A DNA stretch of 64,000 nt from JBAXTE01 sp964653595 (GCA_964653595.1 CAZZHH010000012.1:1-64000); one strand, 5' to 3'; shown: positions 41,602 to 50,569, counted from the first letter of the stretch. The notes: generated from the letters alone by a model not told the origin. Numbers and translations: made by a program.

Positions 41602-43368
41602 TTATTGAATTTTAAGTTTTTCACCCACTTTAATAACGTCTCCTTTGAGGTTATTAAGTTTTTTTATTTGAAACTCGCTCACTTTATATTTTTTCGAAAG
41701 AGCAGATATTGTCTCTCCCTTTCTCACTTTATGCAAAATAGCTTTTTTGGAGTTATTTGTCCTTTTATAGGTGGATATGGTTTTGCTATTTTCTATCGAT
41801 TTAGGAGGAGCTACCCTTATTTTTTGTCCAACAAACAACTTTGTTGACCTTAGATTATTCCAAAGTTTAATGTCGTTATTAGAAATCCCATATTTATTTG
41901 CGATCAAACTAATTGTTTCTTCTCTTTTCACAAGATGAAACTCGATTGGATTGTTAGTGGTAACGCCAGACAGGATAGATTTGGGTTGATTTCCGGGAAT
42001 AGCTTGCATCAAAGAATCTGTGGTACCCTCTTCCTCATTTGAAATTTCGGAACTAAAATTCTCAGCTAGGAGTGATTCGGGGTTTGTGGTTAAAAACTCT
42101 CTATAAGAAGTAAGCAAAGCATTATATAGAATTTCCGACTTTAGTTGATATCCCTTATACGTTAAGTGAACTCTATCGGGTTGAGCTAGTGCCAATTTTC
42201 TCCATTCGTTTAAAGCTTTTTCTCCCCCACTTATGTGATAATAATCGAAAAATGCACAGCTATTAACTTGAGCAATCTTTCGAAGCAGTTGGGCAAAGTT
42301 TTTCGTAAAAGGAACATTTTTTTTTCTATACCATAAGTCATGAGAGCTCATTAGTATGATAGAGCTATTTGGGACCCATTTTTTAATATTTTGAATTATC
42401 TGAGTTAGATTATTGGTTAGTTCTTGTTCGTTATACTTAAATGGATAAAAGTCATTCGCACCCAGATCGAGTATCACCAAATCGGGATTATAGATCCGAA
42501 TTTGAGGTTCAAACAACGTTTGTCGTAAAACACTCTTGAATCCAGCTCCATTAATCCCAACACTACTATACAACAATCCTTTATCTTGGCAGCTTTCGAT
42601 GGATAATCCGGAACATTCAAAACGAACCTGAGTAGAATCTAATCTATAAAATGAAAACACTAGTGTATCGGACGTTTTCGGAAGAATCACATCCACAAAA
42701 CCTTTTGTTTTTGCTTCATTAATTGGGATTTTAATCGGTTCAGTATTTCCAACAACGAGATTAACGCCAAAGCTTGCACTATCTGTTTTACAATAGATTC
42801 TTAAGTGAGTAAAATCGTTTCGAATAGAACGATATTTACTTCTAAAAAGAATGGTAAAAGAGGCATTCGTATCGGTAGTAAATATCGTTGCTCCAGCTAT
42901 TCCAATATCATATTTAACCTCCCGAGAGACATTTCTACTAAAATCCCATTCGCCACTACTAAGGGTGGAATAATCATAGGCAGCATGCGTGCCAGCAGAT
43001 TTGTAAGGAAAAACAAATCCTCTACCACCATAACCAAAGAGTTCCTGCATGGCATTTCTGAGATTACCGGTATAAAAATCTGTTTGCACATGAGAATCGC
43101 CAATATGTAAAATTCTTACTTTTTTATTTTCGACATTTTCCAATGCATTAAAAAAATGAAAAATGGCATCACAATTATTCCATTCAATAAAATTATGTTC
43201 ATAATCGATAAAAGGATATTTTTGAGCATAATTGTTTTCCAATACAAAAAGTGCTGTATCAGTATCTTTTACTAAAGTGTCATTGTTCTCAAGTACTTGG
43301 GCAAATAGATGATTTGTTTTGCCCCAACACATTAATACAAAAAAGCAAATAAAAGCTACTCTCTTCAT
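41602..43368 (-). CDS. Exported SGNH/GDSL hydrolase-like protein with two LysM domains
   Basis: 588-residue protein. A signal peptide ends HLFA with Gln next. The SGNH domain (~85-420) shows all catalytic blocks: HIGDSH (nucleophile S92), DLGAND (303-306) and PDRVHLT (D398/H401). Two C-terminal LysM domains (476-520 and 544-588) should hold it on peptidoglycan. It could esterify or de-esterify glycans in the periplasm, as AlgJ/AlgX, PatB or DltD-like proteins do. It overlaps the upstream SGNH gene by 4 bases and precedes the MBOAT gene by 3. The combination of SGNH with LysM next to an MBOAT places the target close to the cell wall. Confidence 0.9.
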   Translation of the reverse strand: MKRVAFICFFVLMCWGKTNHLFAQVLENNDTLVKDTDTALFVLENNYAQKYPFIDYEHNFIEWNNCDAIFHFFNALENVENKKVRILHIGDSHVQTDFYTGNLRNAMQELFGYGGRGFVFPYKSAGTHAAYDYSTLSSGEWDFSRNVSREVKYDIGIAGATIFTTDTNASFTILFRSKYRSIRNDFTHLRIYCKTDSASFGVNLVVGNTEPIKIPINEAKTKGFVDVILPKTSDTLVFSFYRLDSTQVRFECSGLSIESCQDKGLLYSSVGINGAGFKSVLRQTLFEPQIRIYNPDLVILDLGANDFYPFKYNEQELTNNLTQIIQNIKKWVPNSSIILMSSHDLWYRKKNVPFTKNFAQLLRKIAQVNSCAFFDYYHISGGEKALNEWRKLALAQPDRVHLTYKGYQLKSEILYNALLTSYREFLTTNPESLLAENFSSEISNEEEGTTDSLMQAIPGNQPKSILSGVTTNNPIEFHLVKREETISLIANKYGISNNDIKLWNNLRSTKLFVGQKIRVAPPKSIENSKTISTYKRTNNSKKAILHKVRKGETISALSKKYKVSEFQIKKLNNLKGDVIKVGEKLKIQ

Positions 43369-44804
43369 CCGTTTTTCACTAAAAATGTGTGTGATACTTT
43401 TTTTTCAAACTGTTTATATTGCCCATGGATTGCATTAAAAATCTGGTCGGCAACGATTCTTTGCCCTTTTGGTGAAAAGTGACCATCTTTAGAGGCAAGT
43501 CCTTTTTTAGACCAGGATAAAATCGCATCTTTTCCACCCATATACTCATACATGTCAAAATAAGCACAACCTGATTCTAAAGCGGCTTTTTTGATTACAT
43601 CGCGGATATCCGGAATCATCGGATAGGATGTATATTCGCCATCGATGCGTGTAGCCATATCTCCTACTCCAATAACTAAAACACTTAAATTCTTATTAAC
43701 CTGTTTGAACTTTTTAAAAATCCGACTAAATTCAGAAGCAACATAATCTAATGTCTTTTTACTGTTAACATAAGGAATTGTGTTAGCACCAAACTGTAAC
43801 ATAATTAATCTGGTGTTGGATTGTTTAATTTCCTCCGAAAAGAGCGACTTCTCAATTTTCAATAATCCGTTACCTGAATGTCCTCGAATACCATAATTAT
43901 CAACCTGTACACCTTTTTTACCATCGAAAGTAATACCATAAATCATTGGGGATTCTCCTTCAAAAGATAAAGTGATATTTCTCTCGTTGGCAGTTAAATC
44001 AATCTCTTGTTCCACATACGATACATTTTGATTTAACACAGTCTTCCCAATAACGTTATCCGACCCAGTTTTATAGACAGAGACATAACAAGGCGAGGAT
44101 GCATTTCCATATTGAATTTTAATTTTCGAATAGTTGCTTCTTAAGCGTAGACGAATAGAGGCAGTTAGTTTTTCCACCGGTTTGGCTACAGAATCATTTT
44201 CCACAGGCGTAATACCATTTCTATAAATAAACGACATGCCCGATAAGCCAAAAGCTCCATTTTTTAATTTATCATGAAAAACCGAAAATCGTTTCCAATT
44301 CGAACTACTTTCTCTTGAGTATGAAACATTGGTAGCAATATCGTCAAAGGGAACAAAGCCGACCCCTTGACCTCCAAATTCTTTAAAAAAATTATCTCTA
44401 ATATTAGAAGTGATTCTATCCCCCTCAATCTGTGAGTCGCCATAGTGGGCAATACGAACCACTTTTTCGGGGGACTCAAATTTAAGAGCTGCAAAAAAAT
44501 CATCCAAAGCACCAACACCCTCTAAGGAAGAAACGGTAAGAAATTCTGGAACAACGACACTGTCAGAAGATACTGAATCTTTATGGTCTGTTAGCATTAA
44601 TTTTTCAGTAATGCTATCCGCTTTAACATTGGAAGTAGAAAAGCCACCAAGGGTTAATAATTTTTCAAAGGGAATAAAACGAACATCGATGGTTTCTCCT
44701 AAAAAAAGTGGAAATGAAATAGCAGGTTTTAAATAGGAAAATAGAACAAGCAATGTGCCTGTTACTAACATTATCAGAACAGCTTCAAACTGTTTTAGTT
44801 TCAT
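43365..44804 (-). CDS. Membrane-anchored SGNH/GDSL hydrolase-like protein
   Basis: 479-residue protein with one N-terminal transmembrane anchor (FEAVLIMLVTGTLLVLFSYL, 6-25) and an SGNH domain from about residue 110. The nucleophile motif is HYGDSQIEGDR (S124), block III reads LQFGANT (N kept, the usual following D replaced by T), and the last block is SKDGHFSPKGQ with the catalytic D and H. The domain is related to the next gene's SGNH part (GGQGVGFVPFDD versus GGRGFVFPYKSA), suggesting an old duplication. It probably acts in the periplasm on the acyl group moved by the MBOAT protein. Position: 63 bases after the carrier gene; overlaps the SGNH-LysM gene by 4. Confidence 0.88.
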   Translation of the reverse strand: MKLKQFEAVLIMLVTGTLLVLFSYLKPAISFPLFLGETIDVRFIPFEKLLTLGGFSTSNVKADSITEKLMLTDHKDSVSSDSVVVPEFLTVSSLEGVGALDDFFAALKFESPEKVVRIAHYGDSQIEGDRITSNIRDNFFKEFGGQGVGFVPFDDIATNVSYSRESSSNWKRFSVFHDKLKNGAFGLSGMSFIYRNGITPVENDSVAKPVEKLTASIRLRLRSNYSKIKIQYGNASSPCYVSVYKTGSDNVIGKTVLNQNVSYVEQEIDLTANERNITLSFEGESPMIYGITFDGKKGVQVDNYGIRGHSGNGLLKIEKSLFSEEIKQSNTRLIMLQFGANTIPYVNSKKTLDYVASEFSRIFKKFKQVNKNLSVLVIGVGDMATRIDGEYTSYPMIPDIRDVIKKAALESGCAYFDMYEYMGGKDAILSWSKKGLASKDGHFSPKGQRIVADQIFNAIHGQYKQFEKKVSHTFLVKNG

Positions 44805-44867
44805 AAAAATTAGAAAGAATATAATGCCGAAAAAACCGACGATTAATAATTAAATACCGATCAAGAT

Positions 44868-45110
44868 CTAGTTTTCTGCTAATTTCACTTCAATGATATT
44901 CATCAGATCACCTACATTTTTCAATTTTACCAAATCTTTTAATTTAAATTTGATATTAAAGTGGCTTTCTACTGCAGATATCATACTCAAATGGGATAAT
45001 GAGTCCCATGCATCCACATCGTTAGCAGTTGTTTCAGGCATAATTTTTAAATCGGGTTGATTAAAAACAGTTCTAAAAATTGAGGTTAATTGCTCTTTTA
45101 TTTCATTCAT
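44868..45110 (-). CDS. Acyl carrier protein (DltC/PCP-like)
   Basis: 80-residue phosphopantetheine carrier of four helices. The attachment motif is DAWDSLSHLSMI, with Ser37 as the expected 4'-phosphopantetheine site; the sequence around it (VDAWDSLSH) is more like DltC and modular-synthetase carriers than the DSLD type of fatty-acid ACP. It should carry the aminoacyl (or modified aminoacyl) group loaded by the upstream adenylating enzyme. ATG 45110 is chosen over 45149, as the longer frame overlaps the upstream gene by 22 bases and adds a basic tail not seen in the family. It sits 17 bases after the adenylation gene. Confidence 0.92.
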   Translation of the reverse strand: MNEIKEQLTSIFRTVFNQPDLKIMPETTANDVDAWDSLSHLSMISAVESHFNIKFKLKDLVKLKNVGDLMNIIEVKLAEN

Positions 45111-45127
45111 TTTGTATAACACTTTTT

Positions 45128-47275
45128 TTAAATTATTTTTTCTAAACAAAAAGTTCCATTGGATGGCAAAATAGCACTAATTTGTGGATCCTCTGAAGTT
45201 TTGTGCAAAGTTAATTTAAAATCTGATTTCATGTATGCGTTGAGTGCAGAAACATTGATATCCGATAAAAGAATTTGCGCACAATTTATCTCAGGCATTT
45301 TGTTTTTTGCTTGTGCAATATGGCTTTCAATAAGCAGTTTCACGATGCCCTTTCCTCTATACTCAGGTATTGTATAGATCGATTCCAATTGCAATGACCC
45401 TGTTTTTCGTGGAATGTGCACTTTGTCTAGCATAGCAGACACCAATTTTAAGTTTTGCAAGGCGAAAGAGGGCATAAAAGAGAAGAGCAAATTTGCTTTA
45501 ATAATAGCAGAAGGTATGTCGTCCTCTCCTTCTATCCAAGATGCAACCGCGGAAATAGGCTTACTTCTCAACTCGGCAATTAAAAAGGAATCTATACTCA
45601 ACTCACAATACCCTTCATTTTGCAGAAGCATCTGTTTTAGTATTACTCTTACTTCAAGTTCTGGGATTTTAAAAATGGTACTATAACTCAACTTGTCAGT
45701 TCCACTTTTTTCTGCATTTACAATTGCATCTACCAAAAACTCAACATCCTTCCTATTTGCCCTTCGAATAGCTATTTTAGCAACATCCAATAACGACCTC
45801 AATGCTTTTTTATCTGTTTTTCCATTTATATTAAGTGGAAATTTTTCCAAGGGATGTATTGTTTTGGGAAGCATATATGTAGGTAGTCTTTTTTTTAATT
45901 CAGAAAGAATGTTAGCCGTATCTATCGTAGTGTTTTCAACAAACAGATGAATTTCGTGTAATCCACTTTCATCCTCCCAAGAGACCACCGAAATAGGGTT
46001 AGGGTCGCAAACAGTTCTAGCTTGAAACTCAATCTCACTCAACTCAATTCTAAAACCTTGAATTTTTATTTGCGAGTCTAACCGCCCGCTGTACATTATA
46101 TCTCCATATAATGAATAAAAACAGATATCTCCCGATCGATAATAACGCGTATCGTTAACATAAAAAAACGAAGAGCTATTTAGAAGATCATTCTGAATAT
46201 AGCCTGGAGTAACTTGCAATCCACCTATGCATAATTCTCCCCTTTGATTTGGGTTGGTTACAATATTATTTTGGTCAACAATTAATAATTTAGTATTCAG
46301 CAGAGGTTTCCCTATAGAAACAATTCCATTTTCGCTGACAATTTCGGAATCTCTATCTATCTCATATTGAGAACAAAAGATCGTTGCTTCGGTGGGTCCG
46401 TACACATTAAATACTTTTGCATTTGGGACAATCTTTAGCCACTCTTTAGCTATGTCGCAATACAATGCTTCCCCACAGAACAAACTATATTTTAAATGTG
46501 GAAAATGTAAATCTTCAAAATAGGGGCGTAAAAAATTCAACACAGATGGCACTAACAATGCTACAGAAATTTCATGTTCATCTAAAAGTTCATACGTGTA
46601 CATATATTTAATTTCTCCGCTGGGGATAGGGTATTGACAAGCACCAACACAAAGAGGTTGCAAAAAAGACCAAACAGATAAATCGAATGTTAAATCAAAC
46701 ATCTGCAAAAACTTGTCTTCATACGAAAACTGCATTCCCATCAGATTTACACCTTCCATAAAGGCTGCAATATTAGAACGCAGAATAGGTACACCCTTGG
46801 GAATACCAGTACTTCCAGATGTATACAAAATATAGGCTACTAGCGATTCATCCACCCTTTTAATCTGTATAGTGGAAATATCCTTGCCGTAATTATCCAC
46901 ATTATACTCTTTCACATCCATGGCGTGAGGCACTTTCGACAAAATAGAATCTCCCGAATTTAACAATATTGTGATTTCGGATTGTTGTATAATGGAGCTA
47001 TTTCGATCACTTGGCAATAGAGGGTTGATGGGAACATAGGATTTGCCCTGGAGCCAAATAGCGACCAACGAAGCATAAGTATACACATCATCTTGCATCA
47101 CAACCCCGATATGGTGGCTCAAATCATCAAGACTGCTCAATAAATATTGAATAGATGCTACTGTTTTTCCAAATTCGGCGTAAGTAGTTCTCTCGTTACC
47201 AATAGAAAACGCACACCTATCTGGATAGTTGTGAACAGAATTAACTATCTGATTTAAAATAAATTCAAAACTCAT
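45128..47275 (-). CDS. Amino-acid adenylation domain fused to GNAT acetyltransferase
   Basis: 715-residue two-part enzyme. Residues 1-500 are an NRPS/DltA-type adenylation domain: A3 YTSGSTGIPKG (151-161), A4 FDLSV (197-201, where the Asp normally holds the substrate amine), A5 VYGPTEAT (291-298), A7 YRSGD, A8 SGRLDSQIKIQGFRIE, A10 NGKTDKKAL with catalytic-type K486. Residues ~502-715 form a GNAT N-acetyltransferase domain, with RRANRKDVEFLVDAI at its start and the acetyl-CoA loop EYRGKGIVKLL (638-648). It should activate an amino acid, load the adjacent carrier, and perhaps acetylate its amine. It is first gene of the operon, with a -7 box at 47299. I do not know a described enzyme with this fusion in a Dlt-like locus. 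Confidence 0.9.
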   Translation of the reverse strand: MSFEFILNQIVNSVHNYPDRCAFSIGNERTTYAEFGKTVASIQYLLSSLDDLSHHIGVVMQDDVYTYASLVAIWLQGKSYVPINPLLPSDRNSSIIQQSEITILLNSGDSILSKVPHAMDVKEYNVDNYGKDISTIQIKRVDESLVAYILYTSGSTGIPKGVPILRSNIAAFMEGVNLMGMQFSYEDKFLQMFDLTFDLSVWSFLQPLCVGACQYPIPSGEIKYMYTYELLDEHEISVALLVPSVLNFLRPYFEDLHFPHLKYSLFCGEALYCDIAKEWLKIVPNAKVFNVYGPTEATIFCSQYEIDRDSEIVSENGIVSIGKPLLNTKLLIVDQNNIVTNPNQRGELCIGGLQVTPGYIQNDLLNSSSFFYVNDTRYYRSGDICFYSLYGDIMYSGRLDSQIKIQGFRIELSEIEFQARTVCDPNPISVVSWEDESGLHEIHLFVENTTIDTANILSELKKRLPTYMLPKTIHPLEKFPLNINGKTDKKALRSLLDVAKIAIRRANRKDVEFLVDAIVNAEKSGTDKLSYSTIFKIPELEVRVILKQMLLQNEGYCELSIDSFLIAELRSKPISAVASWIEGEDDIPSAIIKANLLFSFMPSFALQNLKLVSAMLDKVHIPRKTGSLQLESIYTIPEYRGKGIVKLLIESHIAQAKNKMPEINCAQILLSDINVSALNAYMKSDFKLTLHKTSEDPQISAILPSNGTFCLEKII

Positions 47276-47298
47276 GCTTTCAAATTAAAAATAATCTG

Positions 47299-47306
47299 CA
47301 AAAGTA
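47299..47306 (-). promoter_or_regulatory. -7 box (TACTTTTG) of the adenylation/MBOAT operon
   Basis: Perfect TAnnTTTG on the minus strand, 23 bases before the ATG at 47275. No good -33 element at the expected spacing. Supports a single transcript for the five genes down to 40123. Confidence 0.45.
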
Positions 47307-47353
47307 ATAATTTGCAAGCAAACTTGGAGAGAGAGGAAGTTTTTTTTTGATTT

Positions 47354-47938
47354 TTACTCCCCTCGAAGATGGAGTTCATCTCGAATCAGAGATGCTTGTT
47401 CATAATCTTCCTCATCAAGAGCCAACTTGAGCAAATCTTTAAGTTCTTGAGTAGTATATTTGCTAAATAGGCCCTCTTCAGAATCGTCGGTAGATTCTAA
47501 ATTGTCGAGGTCCTCAAAAATCGACACTGGATCGTTATCGATGGCAGCAGAATGCATTATTTCATCAAAAGTATAGATAGGGCATCCAAAACGAAGGGCA
47601 AGAGATACTGCATCAGAGGTACGAGCGTCAATTTTTTCAACTTTATCATTGCCAACACAAACAATATGAGAATAAAAAACCCCTTCGTCCATCCTATATA
47701 TAATCACTTCCGTAACATGGATTGAAAAAGCGGTAGCAAAGTTTTTAAACAAGTCGTGCGTAAGAGGTCGAGAATATTTAATTTTTTCAATTTGTATAGC
47801 AATAGATTGAGCTTCAAAACCACCAATAATGATAGGTAGTCGTCGGTTGCCATCCGCTTCTTTTAAAATAAGAGCATACGCATTATTTTGCGTTTGACTA
47901 TATGTTAATCCTAAAACCTCTAATTTTATTCTATTCAT
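47354..47938 (-). CDS. DUF151 bifunctional nuclease-like protein with UVR motif
   Basis: 194-residue protein. Residues 1-135 are a DUF151/BFN (bifunctional nuclease) domain: VLGLTYSQTQNNAYALILKE, RLPIIIGGFEAQSIAI, RPLTHDLF, and DARTSDAVSLALRFGCPIY. An acidic linker follows, then a UVR (UvrB/C-interaction) motif at the C-terminus (LKLALDEEDYEQASLIRDEL, ~165-190). This order is typical of Bacteroidota BFN proteins. Nuclease activity was shown for a plant relative; the bacterial role is unsettled. The gene is 78 bases upstream of the adenylation operon's start on the same strand and probably a separate unit. Confidence 0.92.
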   Translation of the reverse strand: MNRIKLEVLGLTYSQTQNNAYALILKEADGNRRLPIIIGGFEAQSIAIQIEKIKYSRPLTHDLFKNFATAFSIHVTEVIIYRMDEGVFYSHIVCVGNDKVEKIDARTSDAVSLALRFGCPIYTFDEIMHSAAIDNDPVSIFEDLDNLESTDDSEEGLFSKYTTQELKDLLKLALDEEDYEQASLIRDELHLRGE

Positions 47939-48016
47939 CTAAATTGGACTTGATTCGATACATTTTAAACCATAAAATTATAAAAAAAGTTCATCTTTTT
48001 TCACTTCCTCTCAAAA

Positions 48017-48811
48017 TTATCCCTTTTTAAATAAATTTTTCACAGGCATATCCATCGAATCAAACACGAATCGATTGGAAATTAATATAGATAGCACAAC
48101 GGTAATAAGGGATGATACTAAAATGGTAATCATGATCATGATTTGATATTTTATGGCAACAGATGGATTGCTGCCACCCAAAATTTGTCCAGTCATCATA
48201 CCTGGAAGCGAGATTAATCCAATTACAGCAGTAGTGGCAATGGTTGGATTAAGCGATTTCTTTAAAGCATCAGCAATAAAGCCTTTTATGGCTTCGTTTC
48301 GAGTAGCACCATTTGCAATTGAATAGCGGTATTGCAACTGTTCTCTATTTAGCTTGTGATAAAAGGAGTTGAGTGCTATGATATTATTTGATAGACAATT
48401 GCCTATTAACATTCCTGTAATTGGTATAAAGTATCGTGCTTCAAATAAAAAATCAAGCTTAATTACCGCGCCCAAAAAAAAGAGATCTATCAAAAATACA
48501 CTTACCAACATGGAAATCAGGATAGGAATTTGAAAGAGTTTTCTGTTAATTTCACTTCTTTTAATAACAGTGTATGAAGCTATCACAATCATAACAATTA
48601 CCCATGCAATATTAATCCAAACATTATTCAAATTAAAAATATACTGGAGATACATCCCAACCAAAAAAAGTTGAATTGTCATTCGGGCAATGGCAATAAG
48701 CGTTGATTTAATCATTTTGGTTTGAAAGTAAGAAAAAACAATAATTGGAATCAGAAGAATTAAATATCCCACAGCCAAATCAATCCATCCAATATCTTGG
48801 GCACTATTCAT
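48017..48811 (-). CDS. UPF0014/FetB-type ABC transporter permease
   Basis: 264-residue membrane protein with about seven hydrophobic segments (LAVGYLILLIPIIVFSYF, VWINIAWVIVMIVIASYTVI and so on) and the family core ARYFIPITGMLIGNCLSNNIIALNSFYHKL and ANGATRNEAIKGFIADALKKSLNP. This matches UPF0014 (E. coli FetB/YbbM, Arabidopsis ALS3 and STAR2). FetAB exports iron under oxidative stress in E. coli. ATG 48811 overlaps the end of the ATPase gene by 8 bases, typical of a coupled pair; the longer start at 48901 would lie well inside that gene. The export substrate in this organism is unproven. Confidence 0.88.
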   Translation of the reverse strand: MNSAQDIGWIDLAVGYLILLIPIIVFSYFQTKMIKSTLIAIARMTIQLFLVGMYLQYIFNLNNVWINIAWVIVMIVIASYTVIKRSEINRKLFQIPILISMLVSVFLIDLFFLGAVIKLDFLFEARYFIPITGMLIGNCLSNNIIALNSFYHKLNREQLQYRYSIANGATRNEAIKGFIADALKKSLNPTIATTAVIGLISLPGMMTGQILGGSNPSVAIKYQIMIMITILVSSLITVVLSILISNRFVFDSMDMPVKNLFKKG

Positions 48812-49442
48812 TGGTATAATTTTTATTTTGCACATGAATAATTCTATCCATCCCTTGGTTCCATAATGGATCGTGAGAAGAGGATATAAAAGTAGTGTCA
48901 ACAGATTGCTTTATAAGACTAAGAACAGCCTCGGCAGAGACTTTATCCAACGCAGAAGTAGGCTCATCAAGGAGAACTATTGGCTTTTTCTGCAAAAGTG
49001 TAGAAGCTATCATCAATCTTTGCTTTTGCCCACCTGAGATAGCATCGAGTTGTTTTTCTAAAATCGAAGGATCCAATAGGAGTTTTTGCAACATAGTATT
49101 AATATCGGTTTCGGTGGGCAAATGGATAATGTTAGCAGAAAAACGAAAAGGGAAAAGCAATAACTCTCGGCAGTTAATCACTTCAAAAGAAAGTTCTTGA
49201 GGAAGCCAAGCCAATAATTTGCGAATTGTTTTAACATTCTGGGCATTCATTTTAAGACCATTGATTAAAACAGTGCCCTGTTGTGGAATTACAAAACCCA
49301 TAATTAAGTTTAAGAGAGTGGTTTTTCCACTACCTGAAACTCCAGAAAAGGCTATTTTATCGCCTTTTTTAATAGAAGCAGAAAAAGAAGATAATACATT
49401 TTCGCCTTGAAAAGAGATAAAAATACGTTCAAAGACAACCAT
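48804..49442 (-). CDS. FetA-like ABC transporter ATP-binding protein
   Basis: 212-residue ATPase: Walker A GVSGSGKTT (~35-43), Q-loop in LLAWLPQELSFEV, signature SGGQKQR (~140-146), Walker B IVLLDEPTSALDK, H-loop SSHD. It pairs with the UPF0014 permease gene that overlaps its end. At about 210 residues it is of the short FetA/YbbL type. The pair may export iron or another metal; the adjacent Crp/Fnr regulator gene, 34 bases upstream on the same strand, may control it. Confidence 0.9.
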   Translation of the reverse strand: MVVFERIFISFQGENVLSSFSASIKKGDKIAFSGVSGSGKTTLLNLIMGFVIPQQGTVLINGLKMNAQNVKTIRKLLAWLPQELSFEVINCRELLLFPFRFSANIIHLPTETDINTMLQKLLLDPSILEKQLDAISGGQKQRLMIASTLLQKKPIVLLDEPTSALDKVSAEAVLSLIKQSVDTTFISSSHDPLWNQGMDRIIHVQNKNYTNE

Positions 49443-49476
49443 TACAAAATAAAAATCAAATATTGTTTATATCTCA

Positions 49477-50175
49477 TTATCCTTTTTCTGCTATCAATTC
49501 TAATTTTTCCACTTGAAGAATATGGATTATTTTTCCATCAATTTTGATAATTCCTTCTTTATTAAATTCAGACAAAACACGTATCACATTTTCGGTAGTC
49601 ATGCCTATTAGTTCTCCTATTTCTTTCCTTGTAATAGGCATTAGATAAGAATTTTTGCCATAAATGTGTTTAGAAAAATGAATCAATACCGAAGCTATTC
49701 TTCCTCTTAAATTTTTTCTGTTTTGATCGGCAAAGGAGGTAATAATGCGCTCCGACACTCTGCTCATTCTTTGTATTAAAGCAAATCCAAAATTGGGATT
49801 GTTTAAAATCATCTCCTTTAATTTGTCAAAACTAAAAAAGCAGACTTCTGTGTCTTCGATAGCGGTAATGGAATACGGATAATGAGTTTCGGAGAAAATG
49901 GTAAGAAGTGTGGTAAAATCAAATGGCATTGCGATAGAAATAATCACATCGTTGTGAAATTCCTTCTGTTGATGCAACTTTATTAATCCTGATTTTAAAT
50001 AGACAAATTCATTAAGCTCTTGACCCTGAGAAATAATTTTTTGTCCTTTTTTGAAAAATAATTCTTTTTTTGACGAACACATATCTTCTTGATATTGAAC
50101 ATTCATGTGTTCGAAAATCAAGTTTTTTACAATACAGCTAAAACAATTACATGAACTTAACTCCTCTTTTTTCAT
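49477..50175 (-). CDS. Crp/Fnr-family regulator with N-terminal cysteines
   Basis: 232-residue transcription factor. A cyclic-nucleotide-binding-type beta-roll (~35-145; GQKIISQGQELNEFVYLKSGLIKL, DFTTLLTIFSE) and a C-terminal winged helix-turn-helix (~175-228; TRKEIGELIGMTTENVIRVLSEFNKEGII). The N-terminus carries C9, C11 and C14, with C33 and C112 (EVCFF) further on, a pattern reminiscent of the [4Fe-4S] oxygen sensor FNR. The spacing is not identical, so cluster binding is only possible. It precedes the FetAB-like genes by 34 bases on the same strand, suggesting redox- or metal-linked regulation. A -7 box lies at 50203-50210. Confidence 0.88.
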   Translation of the reverse strand: MKKEELSSCNCFSCIVKNLIFEHMNVQYQEDMCSSKKELFFKKGQKIISQGQELNEFVYLKSGLIKLHQQKEFHNDVIISIAMPFDFTTLLTIFSETHYPYSITAIEDTEVCFFSFDKLKEMILNNPNFGFALIQRMSRVSERIITSFADQNRKNLRGRIASVLIHFSKHIYGKNSYLMPITRKEIGELIGMTTENVIRVLSEFNKEGIIKIDGKIIHILQVEKLELIAEKG

Positions 50176-50202
50176 AACCTTAAAGCTTTAATGTAATAAA
50201 AA

Positions 50203-50210
50203 CAAACTTA
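50203..50210 (-). promoter_or_regulatory. -7 box (TAAGTTTG) before the Crp/Fnr gene
   Basis: Perfect TAnnTTTG on the minus strand, 27 bases before ATG 50175. -33 element unclear. Confidence 0.45.
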
Positions 50211-50569
50211 ATCATTAAATTACCAACATAACCATATAAATATTAGGAATTGTTGTGCTGGATGCCCATTTCAGAAATCTTAAATGTCGAAACTTCCATA
50301 AACAATGATCAATTAACCATAGAATTCCAACAATTCATCGACACAAAAGTACACAAATTTAAACATGTTTACACCATTAAATGTTTAATTATAAATAAAA
50401 AAAAAAACTTACAAAAACCATTTAAAAAAATCTTTCTAGTAGAGTTTTTTAATGGGTCGCTGATTCAAATAAAAAGAAATTTAGAAAACTGAAACAGAAT
50501 TGTTAGAAAATAAAAATAAAAAAAACAAAAATTACCGACAAAATATTATGTATTATGTGTAAATTAAAT

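Noticed and set aside
50250..50492. 80-codon open frame between the Crp/Fnr and protease genes
   Set aside because: No signal peptide or domain, ends in poly-Lys codons from A-rich DNA, no promoter box before it.
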